In this document: positions 12,310 to 23,789 of the stretch, in pieces
Numbering within the stretch: the first letter of the stretch is position 1
Layout of the letters: every line of letters begins with the position of its first letter
Origin: Gnetum montanum
Taxonomy: Eukaryota > Streptophyta > Gnetopsida > Gnetales > Gnetaceae
Length of the DNA stretch: 64,000 nucleotides
Assembly: GCA_015680685.1 (NCBI GenBank)
Contig: MNCI01008036.1
Location: 165,664-229,663, forward strand
Reading direction: 5' to 3'
Notes under the pieces: model-generated
The model's database searches: none
Told to the model about the DNA's origin: nothing
What the model saw: the letters and a program-made list of their open reading frames with translations, nothing else
Translations under genes and position numbers: made by a program

Positions 12310-14990
12310 GATGATCCCAAAAAGAGGAGAACAAGGAGAACTTCCCCAACCATCAAGCAAAAGACCATAAAGTGGTGGAAGAGGATAAGTGAGTGAGCAA
12401 AACCTACAAGTAGAACAAGGAGAGCGAGAGGCACAACCCTTTAATATTCATCAACATACTCTTATCATAGAGCAATTTGTTCAAGTAGAAGAAAACATTC
12501 CACAAGTGCTTGTCCAGGGATAGCAACTCACACTGTCACATGAATGCCTTTAGGCTATTCAGGAAAAATCCATCATGTTGACAGTAATTATGGAACTTAA
12601 CTTTGGTTCATTTTTGGAATTTTCTCCAAAAGGTGTTAAGACCCAACTTCAGTCATCTAATTTGTGGTCTACCCTAACAATAAATGGGGAGTGGTATTTA
12701 GAAGAAACACTCCAGTTTTGGTAGAATCGAGAAGTAGATGCTATAGTAAAAATTGAAGGGATGTCAGTCTCTTAGTTAAGGAAATTGCAAAGGTATTGAA
12801 TGTGCCCAAAGAAGGGGCAAAGATGGCATAGATGTCAACAAGATCTAACACAGTTTCCAAGAAGCTGTGGTTGCAGCGAGCATATGACAAGGACAATAAA
12901 GAATATAGTAAATTGACTGCAAAAGAAAAGATCTATTTTAAAATTGGCACTTATCACCTATTTCCCACCAAGATATTGAACCAAATCTCTACATATGTGA
13001 CTAGAGGTAGCCCAATATTAATGGGAAATTTCAATGTGAACGTCACTCACCTCTACTTCATAGAATCTAAAGGTGGTTTAAGTAGAAGAAGGTAGGGAAG
13101 TTAATACTTCCATTCCCTTATCTTATCTGAAAGTTATGAAAATGAGCTAACATCCTAGGGTATACAAATGATGCATTAAGGAAGGCATAGAATGCTTCCT
13201 ATGCTGAAATGCTCAAGCCAGTGACTTCCAAAAAGGCCAAATAGAAGAATAACTAGGCACTAAGGAGACTACCCAAATTGCAGAACAACAATAGTAGCAA
13301 CAATAGCAAGTTCCACCATCACTGTCATAAGATTATAGGCCTTTAATGATTCATGTGCAGCAAATTATAGGAACCATCAATTGGGGAGGTAGGGAAGAAA
13401 CCAATTTATTCAAAGTAATTGATGATGAAGGCTGGCCAACCATCTTTGGAAATCCTGTTAGCAAACAATATCATTATAGTCAAGAGGACAAGCCTAGTAG
13501 TTACAATAGATTTTTGGGAATACCACATCATTCCAAGTGTTGCTTGAATTTATAGAATAAGGTTAGTTGTGGTCATGTAGCACCATGATGCAACAAGAGC
13601 TGTAGAAGTGATTATGAATTGCATTAAAGAATCTTTCAATGTACCTATTCTGCCACCAGCTAATTTTTTTGGAACAAAGATGCTCAAAGTTAGCTAGTTA
13701 GTTGGTACCTCTATGACTCTTGTAGATCATGAAGATGTGTTAGATAGACTATTACAAAAAGGACATGTTATGACAAATCTCTTTGACATTTCTAGTAATG
13801 TCACTGTAACACACTCTAAATCGATTGCCATTAAAGGGAAACTAATCATGGCTAAAACTAAAGTAGAGCATGCTGAGAATGAGCTTCACAAATTACAAGA
13901 AGATCTCATAGCCCTTAGAGCAAAAAGAAGAGATCCAACTAAGTTCATTGCACTAGAACAACTAGCACAATTTAGAACTAAGTAGAATAGTTACCTTCTT
14001 AAGAATAATAAAGAGATGGAGAATGAGAAACAAATGATAGCATGGAATGCTTTAGTCACCAAAGCCCAAATATATGCCCATGCTAAAGCACTTGCTACCT
14101 TGCAAGAGGAAAATAAACAACTTGCTATAGATAACATGTGATTGACCACTCTTGAAAAATAGAAAAATATTTTGGAAGAAAGCATACACCAAGGGAAAAA
14201 TTGGTGAGGATCAACCAAGATATGAGCCACCTCGCAATAGAAAACAAAGCCCTCTCCATGGAGGAGGTATGCGCTATCCGTCAGAAGTTAGCCATTGAAA
14301 TTAGCTAATGGTAGAATAAGGCAAAGAAGCATGAATAGCTTAAGGAACACTTCCAAGATTAGGTGGGAATGTATAAAAAATCAATGAGAAAGAGATCTAG
14401 ATGGCAAAGGTCAGAATTAATTCCATGTCAACACAAAATTTAGAATGACAATCCATCTTGGATAGCATGGCCCACACCTATAAAGTAGAAGTGAAAAATA
14501 AAGACCTATAGATAAAGGACTTAAAAGAATATATGGGGTTAGCAAACCTCCATTATGCTAAATTGGCCATGTTGATAGAAGGTAGTCCTAAAAGTGATCT
14601 TGAACAACAAGTAGCAACCACATGCATCTTGTACGAGAAGGAGTTTGTAGATCGCAAAGATGCTTTATAGAAAATTCAAGTGGCAAACTACCAGGGGCAA
14701 AAAGATGTAGTAGCAAACCTAGCTAGAAGATTAATAAATTACCATGAATTAAGAAAGAAGGCTAGAGCTTTTGAAGACAAAAGATGATAGTTTATCGCAT
14801 GGTATGTTAAAGCTAATAAGATGTTTCCACAACTACCATGTTCATGGGATGTGCTAACTTCATCAAACATTGGTTCATCAACATGGACGGTTCATAATCC
14901 AAAAATCGAAGAGTAGAAATTGCAGGTGCTCCTGAACTACCACTAATTTCAAAAGCCTGATGACAAGGAAAAGCAACTAATGAAAGAGTG
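12310..14990 (+). pseudogene. E4 third ORF (degenerate, downstream of pol)
   Basis: Long decayed reading frame between the spacer and 3' LTR of E4, with homologues in E2 (45258-48050) and E5 (61330-63950, minus). The conserved N-terminal block near 12930-13060 reads YFKIGTYHLFPTK, RGSPILMGNFN and THLYFIE, followed near 13105 by ILPFPYLI and then TNDALRKA. The C-terminal half (13713-14300) is charged and coiled-coil-like (ENELHKLQEDLIALRAK) and includes NKALSMEEVCAIRQKLAIEI. The position is that of the env-like ORF of Athila elements, and the first block resembles the putative plant transposon protein domain that occurs near such elements. That assignment is tentative. There are many stops. 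Confidence 0.5.
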
Positions 14991-15207
14991 ACCACCACCT
15001 AGAACAACAAAAGGCTACATCTAGCTTCGCCAAATTTTGTTTTGTATTATAAAGTTTGTCATGTCATGTTTGTGTCATTTTTGTAAAACACCACTACGTC
15101 ACTCAAGAGTCATGTATAGAGTAGCTAGTGTTATGTAAATCTACCTTCCAATTTTGTAAGGGACTCTATCCTCATTTTTTATAACTTGCAAATGAGTTTT
15201 TCGTCAA

Positions 15208-15218
15208 TCATGGAGGTA
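15208..15218 (+). promoter_or_regulatory. E4 polypurine tract
   Basis: The sequence tcatggaggta lies immediately before the LTR start TGATAAAG. It is the expected second-strand priming site and matches the other elements' (C/T)ATGGGGGTA tracts. Confidence 0.6.
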
Positions 15219-16088
15219 TGATAAAGTAAAAAATTTCACCATAATGAAATTGTAGTTATACTATCATATCTACAATGTCGTAGATACGTTATCGTATCTC
15301 ATGATATGTTATCGTATAAATGATATTGTGGGATATGTGCCATCCTATAGAAGTAACACTTAGGTGCACATATCCATAATAGAGTTGATAACATAGTAGC
15401 AGAATTCTTTCAGTTTGATTTCATGATTTCAGCTTTCAATACTTGGTAGTGTGTGTCGTAGTATGATGTTAAATGATTAAACAAGATTTTTATTCAAGTG
15501 TGATGTACTTGGACACATTGCATTGAAAATAAAGATCGAGATTACTTTCCATCATTACAGCAACACTTTCATTTAGTTTAATGTTTACTATTTTCATAGT
15601 TACTTATTTACTTCTATGTAGTTTACCATTACTATCATTAAGTGGGATGAGTACAATTTATCTTGAGCACTTAAGTGTAGCTACTTGGTAACCTAGTAGT
15701 ACTATCACTTGGTACACCTAGTAGTGTGGTACTTGGTAATCCCAGTAGTAGTTGCATGAAGTCCAACATGTGAATGAAAGATCAGGATCAGCTTCTCATT
15801 GCATAGGCTAGATTAGATTTGTTTATTGTCCCTTAGATTTAGAAACTATTCCATTTACTTCATATTCACTAGGCATAATATGGACAATACAGCATCATTT
15901 GCCATATACCCCATCATGAGTTAAACCATACACATTGAATTTACTAGCTTATGTGGGAAGACAACGATTGCAAACTCTAACCAATTATTTGCATAGTCAC
16001 ATTATCTTGTCTGTGGAATTCAACCGGGATCATGCATGAACACTTGTATCTCATATGATTGGGTGTTGGGCCACTCCCCCACTCATCA
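15219..16088 (+). repeat. E4 3' LTR
   Basis: About 870 bases, TG...CA ends (TGATAAAG ... CACTCATCA). It is related to the E5 LTR at 60233-61088 in reverse orientation, including the unusual ATACGTTATCGTATC repeats near 15285-15320. The U5 half shares ggatcatgcatgaacacttg and gattgggtgttggg with the U5 of E2 and the others. The 5' LTR is outside the window. Confidence 0.85.
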
Positions 16089-16572
16089 ATGAAATTACAA
16101 GAAATGAACTAATAAGAAAAGAATTATCCTAAGGAAAGCATTTGAAATCCCCAGTATTGGCTACACCTCTTAGCAAGCCTTAATTCTAACCATGCAATAC
16201 AAAAGAAGAGAATAAATTCAATGGCAAAAGGTCTTGAACAATGGAAGAGTTGCTCCCTCTCTTACTTAATCACTAAATGTAACTTGATCAATTGATGCAA
16301 CCTTGTTTTTTCCCATCCTCCAATCCATTACTTATATGGTGATTTTACAAGCTAAATAAGGATGGCGGTAAAAAAACAAGAAGATAAAATATACCATTAC
16401 ATATACCACAATGGTAGAAGGATCATTTTTGGTAGGTTTGGTAGGTCACAACTGTTACATGTAGTAGGATAGGTTGCTTGCTTAAAATAAGTAACATAAT
16501 CGTTACACTAATAGTTCCCCCTTCCCCCAACATATTGGTAATTTAATGTCTATTACTTTTTATAACAATACT
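16089..16572. other. Unassigned sequence between E4 and a truncated LTR
   Basis: AT-rich, no credible ORF, no match that I recognise to the other elements in the window. It may be host DNA or older decayed repeat. Confidence 0.4.
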
Positions 16573-16880
16573 TGATGAGCAGCAAGTATGCCTACACCCA
16601 ACCATACGAATCACAAGTGTTCATGCATGATCCAGTCGAATTCCACGGATAGGACTAGATGTGGCATCTAGATTGTTAAGTATTGATCACAAGACATTGT
16701 CTTCCCACTTGGACTAGTGGTAGCTTTGTCACGTATGGTTTAGTCCAAAGTGAGGCATATGATAATTGATGTTGTTATGACCTTAAACTAATCTTAATGG
16801 TAATAGAGAAATTAAGTATTTAATCTAACTAACAACAAGAAGGAAAATCTAAGCTAGTTTAGAGTGATGAACATTAGGAG
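16573..16880 (-). repeat. Truncated LTR (U5 side only)
   Basis: Begins TGATGAGCAGCAAGTATGCC and continues with cacccaaccatacgaatcac, gatccagtcgaattcca and tatggtttagtcca, the conserved U5 side of the E1-E6 LTRs read on the minus strand. Homology stops near 16880, where LINE-like coding begins, so the rest was lost or displaced. Confidence 0.7.
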
Positions 16881-16913
16881 ATTAGGCTACTAATGCATCT
16901 AGATTGTGTATGC

Positions 16914-17700
16914 ATGATAGACAAATTATTTGAAATGAAGCTTCTAGCCTCTATGGTTAGAATAGAAAGAGAAAAAAAATTTGAAAAATTAATTTTGAAT
17001 CTTAAGAATTTATTTAAAGTTGATAATAATTTGCACCAAGCTTTTCTAAATATTTTTTGAAAGGATGGCATTGCTAGATGAAATCTAGGAATAAAAAAAA
17101 GAAATTCTTCAAAGAATATTAGCCCTTGAAGAGAAGATTAACAGAAATAAAGGAGACAAGTGCTACTCCAAAGGATAATGAATAGATTTTACTAAAATTA
17201 GCAAAACTTGAAGCCAAGGTGGAGGAAAATAAAAATGAATCTAATCTTGAAGGAATAAAAACAAAGATAGGATCTGCAATTATAGAACCTTTGAAAGAGC
17301 AATATGAAATTTACATTTTGTAGGGATTGTAGAGAAAAAGGGTGAAATAGATGAAACTTTATTTAAGAAAGTTGAAAAACTTATACATGATATGTATATA
17401 ACTTTTCTAAAAATTGGTAATGTTTTTAGGCTTCTAGGTGAAAGATGTGAAAAGTCCCAACATGTAATTATTAAGTTTCATAATGTAGATGATAGAGTAT
17501 ATGTTTGGAGACTTTGAAGACACATGAAGCAAAGTGAGAATGGGAAAATAATTTGAATAAATGAGGATCCTATTGGAAAAAACCTTGTAGAAAGGACTGA
17601 ACAATGGGATGAGGTTAAAGTGACTCATGAATAGGGTCTTGTAGCATACCTAAATGCTAAAAACATGGCAATCATTACAAATAAGCAATATTCTAAAAAC
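16914..17700 (+). pseudogene. LINE ORF1-like region
   Basis: From 16914: charged sequence (VRIEREKKFEKLILNLKNLF) and KKEILQRILALEEKINRNK, which look coiled-coil. From about 17400: NVFRLLGERCEKSQHVIIKF, VDDRVYVWRL, INEDPIGKNLVERTEQWDEV and VAYLNAKNMAII. This layout (coiled coil, then an RNA-binding R-x-G...I-x-F...E-D module) resembles the RRM/C-terminal region of L1 ORF1 proteins, which bind element RNA. I infer the role from that pattern and position. Frameshifts and stops are present. It could instead be the N-terminal part of a single long ORF. Confidence 0.4.
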
Positions 17701-17739
17701 TATTCATAAAACATATAGGCCCTTTAAGGTATGGATTTC

Positions 17740-18530
17740 TTAATATTGATGGTGGAATTGGAATAAAGTTGTTTCTTTAAATAGTATTAGATTCCTTGAT
17801 AGCTTTGATATTTTTGGTTTTGTTGAAACTTGGGAAGATGTTGGTTTTGTGGATTTTGTAGTACTTGGATTTATTAAATTTGTTGCAAAAAATACAAGAT
17901 TAGGACAAAGAGATAGACCTTTTAGAGGCATTACAATGCTAGTGAGAAAATCTCTTTAAAATTGTGTGCTTTTAGAAAAAATTGATGATCATTAACAATA
18001 TGTTTAACAAAAAATCTTATGTTAGCATAGTTATGCTTTCCTTGTCTTATGTTATTTTTATCCTAGAGATGCTACATTGTATGATTCTATAGAGCTATCT
18101 TGTAATCATCCTTTTTAGTTCTTAGGTAGAGATATTGTAGAATTTGTAGCAACAGGCTTAGTATTTATTTGTGGAGATTTTAATGTAAGGATAGGTCCAT
18201 AATATGCAAAAATTATTCAATGGAAACATAATGTTGATAATTTAGACATTGTTAAAGATCATAATTGGACCCGACATTCTGCAGATGGAACTATTAATAA
18301 GATGGATTAACAACTATTAGAATGGAAAAAAAATTTTGATCTTATAATTTACAATGGACTTGCTAGATTTCCTTAATCTTCAACATTTACTTTTACAAAA
18401 TCTTAAGGTAACTCTTACATTGATTTGCTTTTATGTTCTTATACAAGTATTGATTTTATTAAAGAGTTAAAATTTGAAGAAAATTTAGTAGATTCTTGGC
18501 ATAATCATGTTGAGTTTTTGTAACAAATTC
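17740..18530 (+). pseudogene. LINE AP endonuclease domain (degenerate)
   Basis: Exonuclease-endonuclease-phosphatase fold that nicks target DNA. Motifs in order: FGFVETWEDVGFVDF (catalytic Glu in the ETW motif) near 17815, FICGDFNVRIG (catalytic Asp) near 18170, NGLARFP and STFTFTKS near 18355-18400, YIDLLLCS near 18415, and DSWHNHVEFL near 18490 in place of the usual SDHxPL. Several stops interrupt it. Confidence 0.75.
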
Positions 18531-19029
18531 TAATTATTTCTTAAATAACAAAAAATAAAAATAGAAAAAAATATAAGTACAGACTCACCTCATCAGTCAA
18601 GGAAAAATATATGAATGCAACACATAAAAATGAACTCCTGAAAGACAACATAAGAAGCATAAAAAAAAATCTTGCTTGTAGCACCTAAGCAAGTTATGCA
18701 TTCACAACAACAAGGTGCTCAAAAGACTTGGTTTGATGATGACTACATGTAGGCTAGGCATAATATTAAGAATGCAAATAAGAGTCACAAACAAAGTTTA
18801 GTTAAGGCATATAAATGCTTGATTAGAATCAAGAAAAGAAAATCTATTAGGGAATAATAGGAATATTTTGCTTACATAATTAAAAGGAACCATAGATAGT
18901 TTTAGCAATGTTTTCATCATAAATCCTTTTCATCATTTAATTTTTCTTTTGAAGATAGTTGCTCATTTGACAATAAGCTATTTACATAAAAAGATGATAA
19001 TTCCACTAGTATTATATAGTAAGTAGCTT

Positions 19030-20009
19030 TCCAGTTTATTCTTGAGGAAGTCACAGAGAGTATTAAAAAGCTAGCATTTGGAAAAGTTGTAGATTTGGAT
19101 AGTTTATATGTAGAATTATTAAAGTGAGCAGGATTAGCTATTCATGGAGAAATTTGGTACAAATTAAATTTAGCAATAGATTAAGGATTAAATCAACATT
19201 GGAAAACTAGTAAAGCTATCTTAGTATATAAAAATAAGAATTAAAATAATTTGAATAATTATTAAATGATCATTGTGAGTAATATTCTTCCTAAGTTGTT
19301 GGGCACTTTACTAGAAAAGAGAATTAGTTCTTGGGTCAAAGGTAACACAATCAAACCAAGATATCAAGCAAGTTTTGGATAAAATCACTCTACTATTGAT
19401 CATTTAGTTACTCTTAGATACTACATGTAGCTTGCAAGAATGCCTAATAAATTTTTTTTTATTTTTTTATTAATTTTGCAAAAGCATATGATTTAGTGAT
19501 ATGTACAAAACTATGGCTGGACTTGCATAAAATTAGTCTTCCTTTAGATTTGAATGCAACAACTTAAAGATTATATGAGGAAGTGATTATAGAAATTATA
19601 GAAAACAATTTCAAGAAAAATTTCAATTCCAAAGCAAATTTGAAGTTATGTAATTCTGTCTACTTTTTCCAACTCTCTTTGCTGTCTTTATTAATGAAAT
19701 GCAAGAACAACTATGCAATAGTCAAGATAGTCATGTTATTAAAATTAGATCCCAAGTAATGAATCTTATTTTATATGTAGATGATGTTGCTTTCATCTCC
19801 ACTACTCCAAAATGTATGCAAAATATGTTGCAAATTGTAAAAAATTATTTTCATTCATTTAATCTTCAAGTAAATGTAGATAAAACCAGAGTAATGATCT
19901 CAAATACAAGAAATAACTGTCATAACTTCCATTTTGGAGGTACCAATGTGCAAATAATAGATTCTCTTAAATATTTGGGTCTCATTTATCCAAACAATTA
20001 CATGTAACA
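19030..20009 (+). pseudogene. LINE reverse transcriptase, N-terminal two thirds
   Basis: Non-LTR RT. Visible motifs: IKKLAFGKVVDLDSL (usual form AxGxDG), IVSNILPKLLGTLLEKRISS, YQASFG followed by HSTIDHLVTLR, and in the open stretch 19699-20007 LILYVDDVAFIS with the catalytic Y-x-DD intact, then LQVNVDKTRVMI and SLKYLGLIYPNN. The YVDDVAF signature and VN..KT spacing are LINE-type, not LTR-type. It ends where E2 inserted. Confidence 0.8.
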
Positions 20010-20897
20010 TGATGATGTGTCATGGTTTGGATACATCATCAAGATGTCATTGACACGACCACATTGACAGGATCTCGTTGACATGATCCCATCAATGTAG
20101 GGTTTGACTCGTTGATGTATACCCATGAGGCACCCCATTTTCATCTATAAATGTGTGCCTTCAATTGCATTTATCACATTCCTTTCACAAGTTATAGCAA
20201 AGCTCTAGCAATTTTTCTTTCCAAAAGTTAAAATATTTTCTATGTGCCCACAATAGAAGTCAAAGAGTGTATGGATCTTTAGTCAAGCATTGTTGTACCT
20301 AAGCATTGCAATGTGTGCAACAATAAAGATGAGCTTTCTAATAAATCTTGCAACACTTTGAGATAGATTGGTTGTTTCCTTTATGCATTTAATATTTTTA
20401 AGTAATTTTTTTAATGTTTTAGGTAATTAAGTAATTAATTAATTCATTAAGCTAGATTAAATAGCAATTAATTAAAACACATAAGTACAACCACTTCGAG
20501 CGTACTTGTAACACTTGTTAATCCTAATAACACTTAATGTTTGATAACTCGGTAGCATCATATGTTTTGAAGATGTGTACGGCAAGTGGAAAGGATGCTT
20601 ATGCTAGGATTAGTTAAGTGTTAGCTAGTTGATTACATTAAATTAGTAGTTAAATATCTTTATTCACTATTCTTCATTCTCAGGCAACTTAAACATAAAA
20701 AGATAAAAATCATATTCCATAGTTATACTTAACCATACCCTTGTACTCACAAGTGTAACTGGGAAGATAATGATTACAACAGTTGATTCACCTCCTAGAA
20801 CTAGTGTATTTAGAAGGCTATAAGTCCTTGGAATTTAACCAAATCATGTGTAAACACTTGTGATTTGTATGATTGGGTGTAGGGTATACTTGCCACT
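20010..20897 (+). repeat. E2 5' LTR (last 5 bases displaced to 27000-27004)
   Basis: Starts TGATGATGTGTCATGG and matches 48267-49131. Shared stretches: atgatcccatcaatg(t/c)agggttt, cctataaatgtg, tagcaaagctctag, acttaagtatgac/acataagtacaac, gatgcttatg(c/t)taggatt. The final CATCA is found after E1. A cctataaatg-like motif (tctataaatgtgtgcc, near 20142) is a candidate TATA box. Confidence 0.85.
20138..20150 (+). promoter_or_regulatory. Candidate TATA box in the E2 LTR
   Basis: tctataaatgtgt in the 5' LTR, and ctataaatgtgca at about 48379 in the 3' LTR, each roughly 115-130 bases from the LTR start and conserved between copies. This is the expected U3/R promoter position. Function is inferred. 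Confidence 0.4.
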
Positions 20898-21793
20898 TGA
20901 TGAGTGGTGAGGTACCCCTACACTCAACCATATGAATATGAGTGTTTCACGCACGATCCAGTCGAACTCCGCAGATGGGCTTGTTGTGGTATCTAAAGAG
21001 TTACTTGTTGATCACAGTTCGCTATCTTTCCACCTGGACTAGTATTTGCTTTACCACATATGGTTTAGTCCAGAGTGAGGTCTATGATGTGTTCCTAAAC
21101 TAATGCTACTCCTGGAATCAATGGAAATTAATCTTTAATTAAGCTAGGAGGAAAAGGGAGAGAGAGAGCTATGCTAAGAGGAGATAGGGGGGAGAATCTA
21201 AATTAGCCTAAGTATGATGAGCATCCATTCCTTAATCATTTGTACACATCTTGGACCTCGTGCATGACTACCAGTAGGATTACCAAGCACATGGCCTAAG
21301 CATGCTACTGGGATATCAAGTAGTCACACTTAAATGCTCGTGATTAAGTCATACTCATTCTGAGTTTAATAGGAGTTTAGGGTAAAGAGATGTTAACTAT
21401 GAAAGTAATAAATAACAACAAAAATTAAATAATTAAACTAAGTGAATGCTGCAATGATGAAGTAATCTTGATCTTTATTTTTGGTCATGTGCATGTCCAA
21501 GTACGTCACACTCGAATAAGGAATGTCGTACAATTACAATCATCACATTGCAGGCATGCACTGAGAAATAATTCTAACTCTAAGAAGGAAAAACTGCAAG
21601 AGTTTGGGTAAGGAACTAAGAACTAATGCCAAAACCAAGTGCGCCACCTCTTATTTATAGGCAATGAGATAGGACCCAATATCGAATGTCTGATATCACT
21701 TGGCACTCCCAATATCGCAAACCTAATATCCTGTACCCGATATCAAGGGCCTGATATTGGGATCCGATAATAGGACCTGACAGACCATAACTC
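20898..21793 (-). repeat. E1 3' LTR (left copy)
   Basis: Begins TGATGAGTGGTGAGGTACCC and ends at the N (21794), only a few bases short of the LTR end. By eye the first 190 or so bases differ from the right copy at about 20 positions, mostly transitions, so the insertion is old. The U3 end holds repeated (C/G)ATATC motifs at 21680-21770. Confidence 0.85.
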
Positions 21794-22036
21794 NCCCACA
21801 AGTTTTTTCTTTTGTGTTTGTGTCCAAATTTTGTTTAACTCTCCACTGTGGCATGAATAAATTCCTAGTCAATCAATAATCCCATACCTATCCACTGTGT
21901 AATCAATTGAACTTGTTCCTCACTTTCTTTGACTTGAGGACAAGTTTTTATTTAGTCGTGGGGGTATGAGGAGTTATGGTCTGTCAGGTCCTATTATTGG
22001 ATCCCAATATCAGACCCTTGATATCAGGTACACGAN
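21794..22036. other. Probable inverted assembly piece bounded by two single Ns
   Basis: N at 21794 and 22036. The 241 bases between them make sense only when reverse-complemented: then they begin with LTR sequence overlapping 21734-21793, run through CTCATACCCCCACG (LTR end plus polypurine tract) and continue into the element spacer just as E3 does at 34365-34480. See the findings. Confidence 0.8.
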
Positions 22037-23082
22037 ATGGGAACACTTGATTAGCCTTAACATGCCATGTCGCAAATAGTTGTCATTCCTCTTCATAGGC
22101 TCGAGCCCTGACCTCTCCTCCTTTTGCTTGGATAGATTATGTAGTAACAAGAGTTCCATGATGGATGCTGAATGATTATGCCTCCTACTCTGCATGTTCT
22201 ACATGAAGTCCTTGGCTCTACCTCCCCTTGGCCGTTTGGTTGCACCTTGAGAAGGTCCTCCTTGTCTTCTTTTAGGGGTCATCTATAATCACACAAAGAT
22301 CAATTGGTAGTAAGGTTATTGAAAAACGTTCAATGATTTCATACCTTACTCATTGCCTTTAATAAATGTGGAATTCTTTACTTAGTGTGATTTTAGAGTT
22401 AGAAATTTTTTTGAGGAAGTTGCCCTAAAATTTTAATGTCAGACCTGGTTTGTTCAAGTGACACATAAAAGGACCTAGTTTTGAGGAACGTTTGATAAAA
22501 TGATGACAAATAAAAGAATAGATCTGGTAATGAAGTACTCAGAGGGTATAAGATGATGTGGTGGTGTGCAATAGGTACAAATTACAAAAGTCACACAAGT
22601 GGGTCCTCCCCAAAGCAGGTTCCAACCTCTAATGCCCTTGCGTAACCACACCTTAAAATGTCCGTAGGCACTAGAAAGGTTAAATGTAATCTACACCGAT
22701 GCAACAAAACACACACATGTAGATACCACTATGATGAGGTATAAATTCAATGCTACACAAGTCACAAGTCCCAATTACATGAACAGCGAGATGAGGCGAA
22801 TTGTAGAAGGGATTGTAGAGAGTAGGACATGAGGTAATTGGTCCAAGGTAGAATGAATCCTCAGTGTAAGGCATGAATAATGTGTCATTAACCCGTCACT
22901 CCAAAATTAGGACCAAGGACATTTCTCTAATCAATGACATCACATTGCTTCATCCAATGATGGATAACCATAAGAGCACCATGACAGCAAGGCGTATGAT
23001 CACTTGGCATTTCGTTCAAGGGAGGAGTGATTTTTTCTTTGCAGCACACATGTTTTTTTTTCTTTTTATGTGGCCGCTTTGG

Positions 23083-23118
23083 CACACACACACACACTCT
23101 CTCTCTTCTTTTTTTTTT
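23083..23118 (+). repeat. CA/CT microsatellite plus T run
   Basis: (CA)n into (CT)n followed by cttcttttttttt, inside the E1 spacer. Confidence 0.9.
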
Positions 23119-23713
23119 GAATGCTTAATCCAGAGAAGTTGCCAACCTTCAGGCATGGGTGCATGTCTTTCCAATGGGACCCCCTAGATTAGCATTATTT
23201 TTCCTTGATTGAGTGCCTTTTGATTACTCTTACTCCCATTTTTCATTAGATCTACAAGGATCTTAGTACAACCAAGCTGCATGATAACTCCCACAGATGT
23301 CACCAAAGAGAACCCCACAAGTCCCCTTGATGTCACACACTAGCCATTCTCACTTAGTCCATCCTTCTTCACTCTGGGTATAATGAACATAAAATTACTT
23401 TAAGTTTCAATGATATCAAGAATATCATTGTACCTACAGTAGAACCTCTTATTAATAGATGGGGTGGGTGGATGTGATGGGCTCGCTGTCCAAATAATTA
23501 GTTACTCAAGACTTAATAGTAGAGAACAACACCTCAACCAATGAGTCACATGAGTGCTTTATTCATAGATGAGATTACTCATAAAAAGATAAAAATATGA
23601 AACAATAAATGAAAAGACAAAATAACAAATTGAAAGATGAAAAACTAGAAAACAAAAATTTTAAAATTCAAAGAAAGGGAAAAATATTTATTAATCCTAG
23701 TTAGAATGGAGGA

Positions 23714-23726
23714 TACCCCCCATAAC
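23714..23726 (-). promoter_or_regulatory. E1 internal polypurine-like tract
   Basis: On the minus strand GTTATGGGGGGTA, just after the end of coding. The same arrangement occurs in E2 (33243) and E3 (36446). It resembles the true polypurine tract next to the LTR (CGTGGGGGTA). Confidence 0.4.
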
Positions 23727-23789
23727 TAAATGATTGAGCATAGCTAGGATTAATAATCAAAAGGTTGGGATCCCTGCATGTTGGAAATA

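Larger units (their letters stand above)
16885..20009 (+). mobile_element. LINE (L1-like), 5' part, split by E2
   Basis: Order: ORF1-like region (16914-17700), AP endonuclease (about 17740-18530), reverse transcriptase (about 19030-20009). The RT is cut at 20009 and its C-terminal part resumes at 49132. All frames are broken by stops. The junction falls in SLKYLGLIYPNN, a conserved LINE motif (YLG), and the missing C-terminal segment is found directly after the E2 3' LTR. This shows that E2 landed inside the LINE. Confidence 0.8.
22037..23770 (-). mobile_element. E1 spacer between gag and 3' LTR
   Basis: Non-coding. ggtcctccccaaagcaggtt near 22593 and taatgcccttgcgtaac near 22632 match E3 at about 35098-35145 (ttctccccaaagcaag, tatgcccttgcataac) and the reverse complement of E2 near 44400-44450. 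gatggggtgggtggatgtga near 23458 matches E3 near 36040. It includes a CA/CT microsatellite at about 23083-23107. A polypurine-like tract at 23714-23726 follows the coding end. Confidence 0.7.

Noticed and set aside
22873-23187. 104-codon plus-strand ORF
   Set aside because: Runs antisense through the non-coding E1 spacer and across a microsatellite; no homologue in E2 or E3 spacers.
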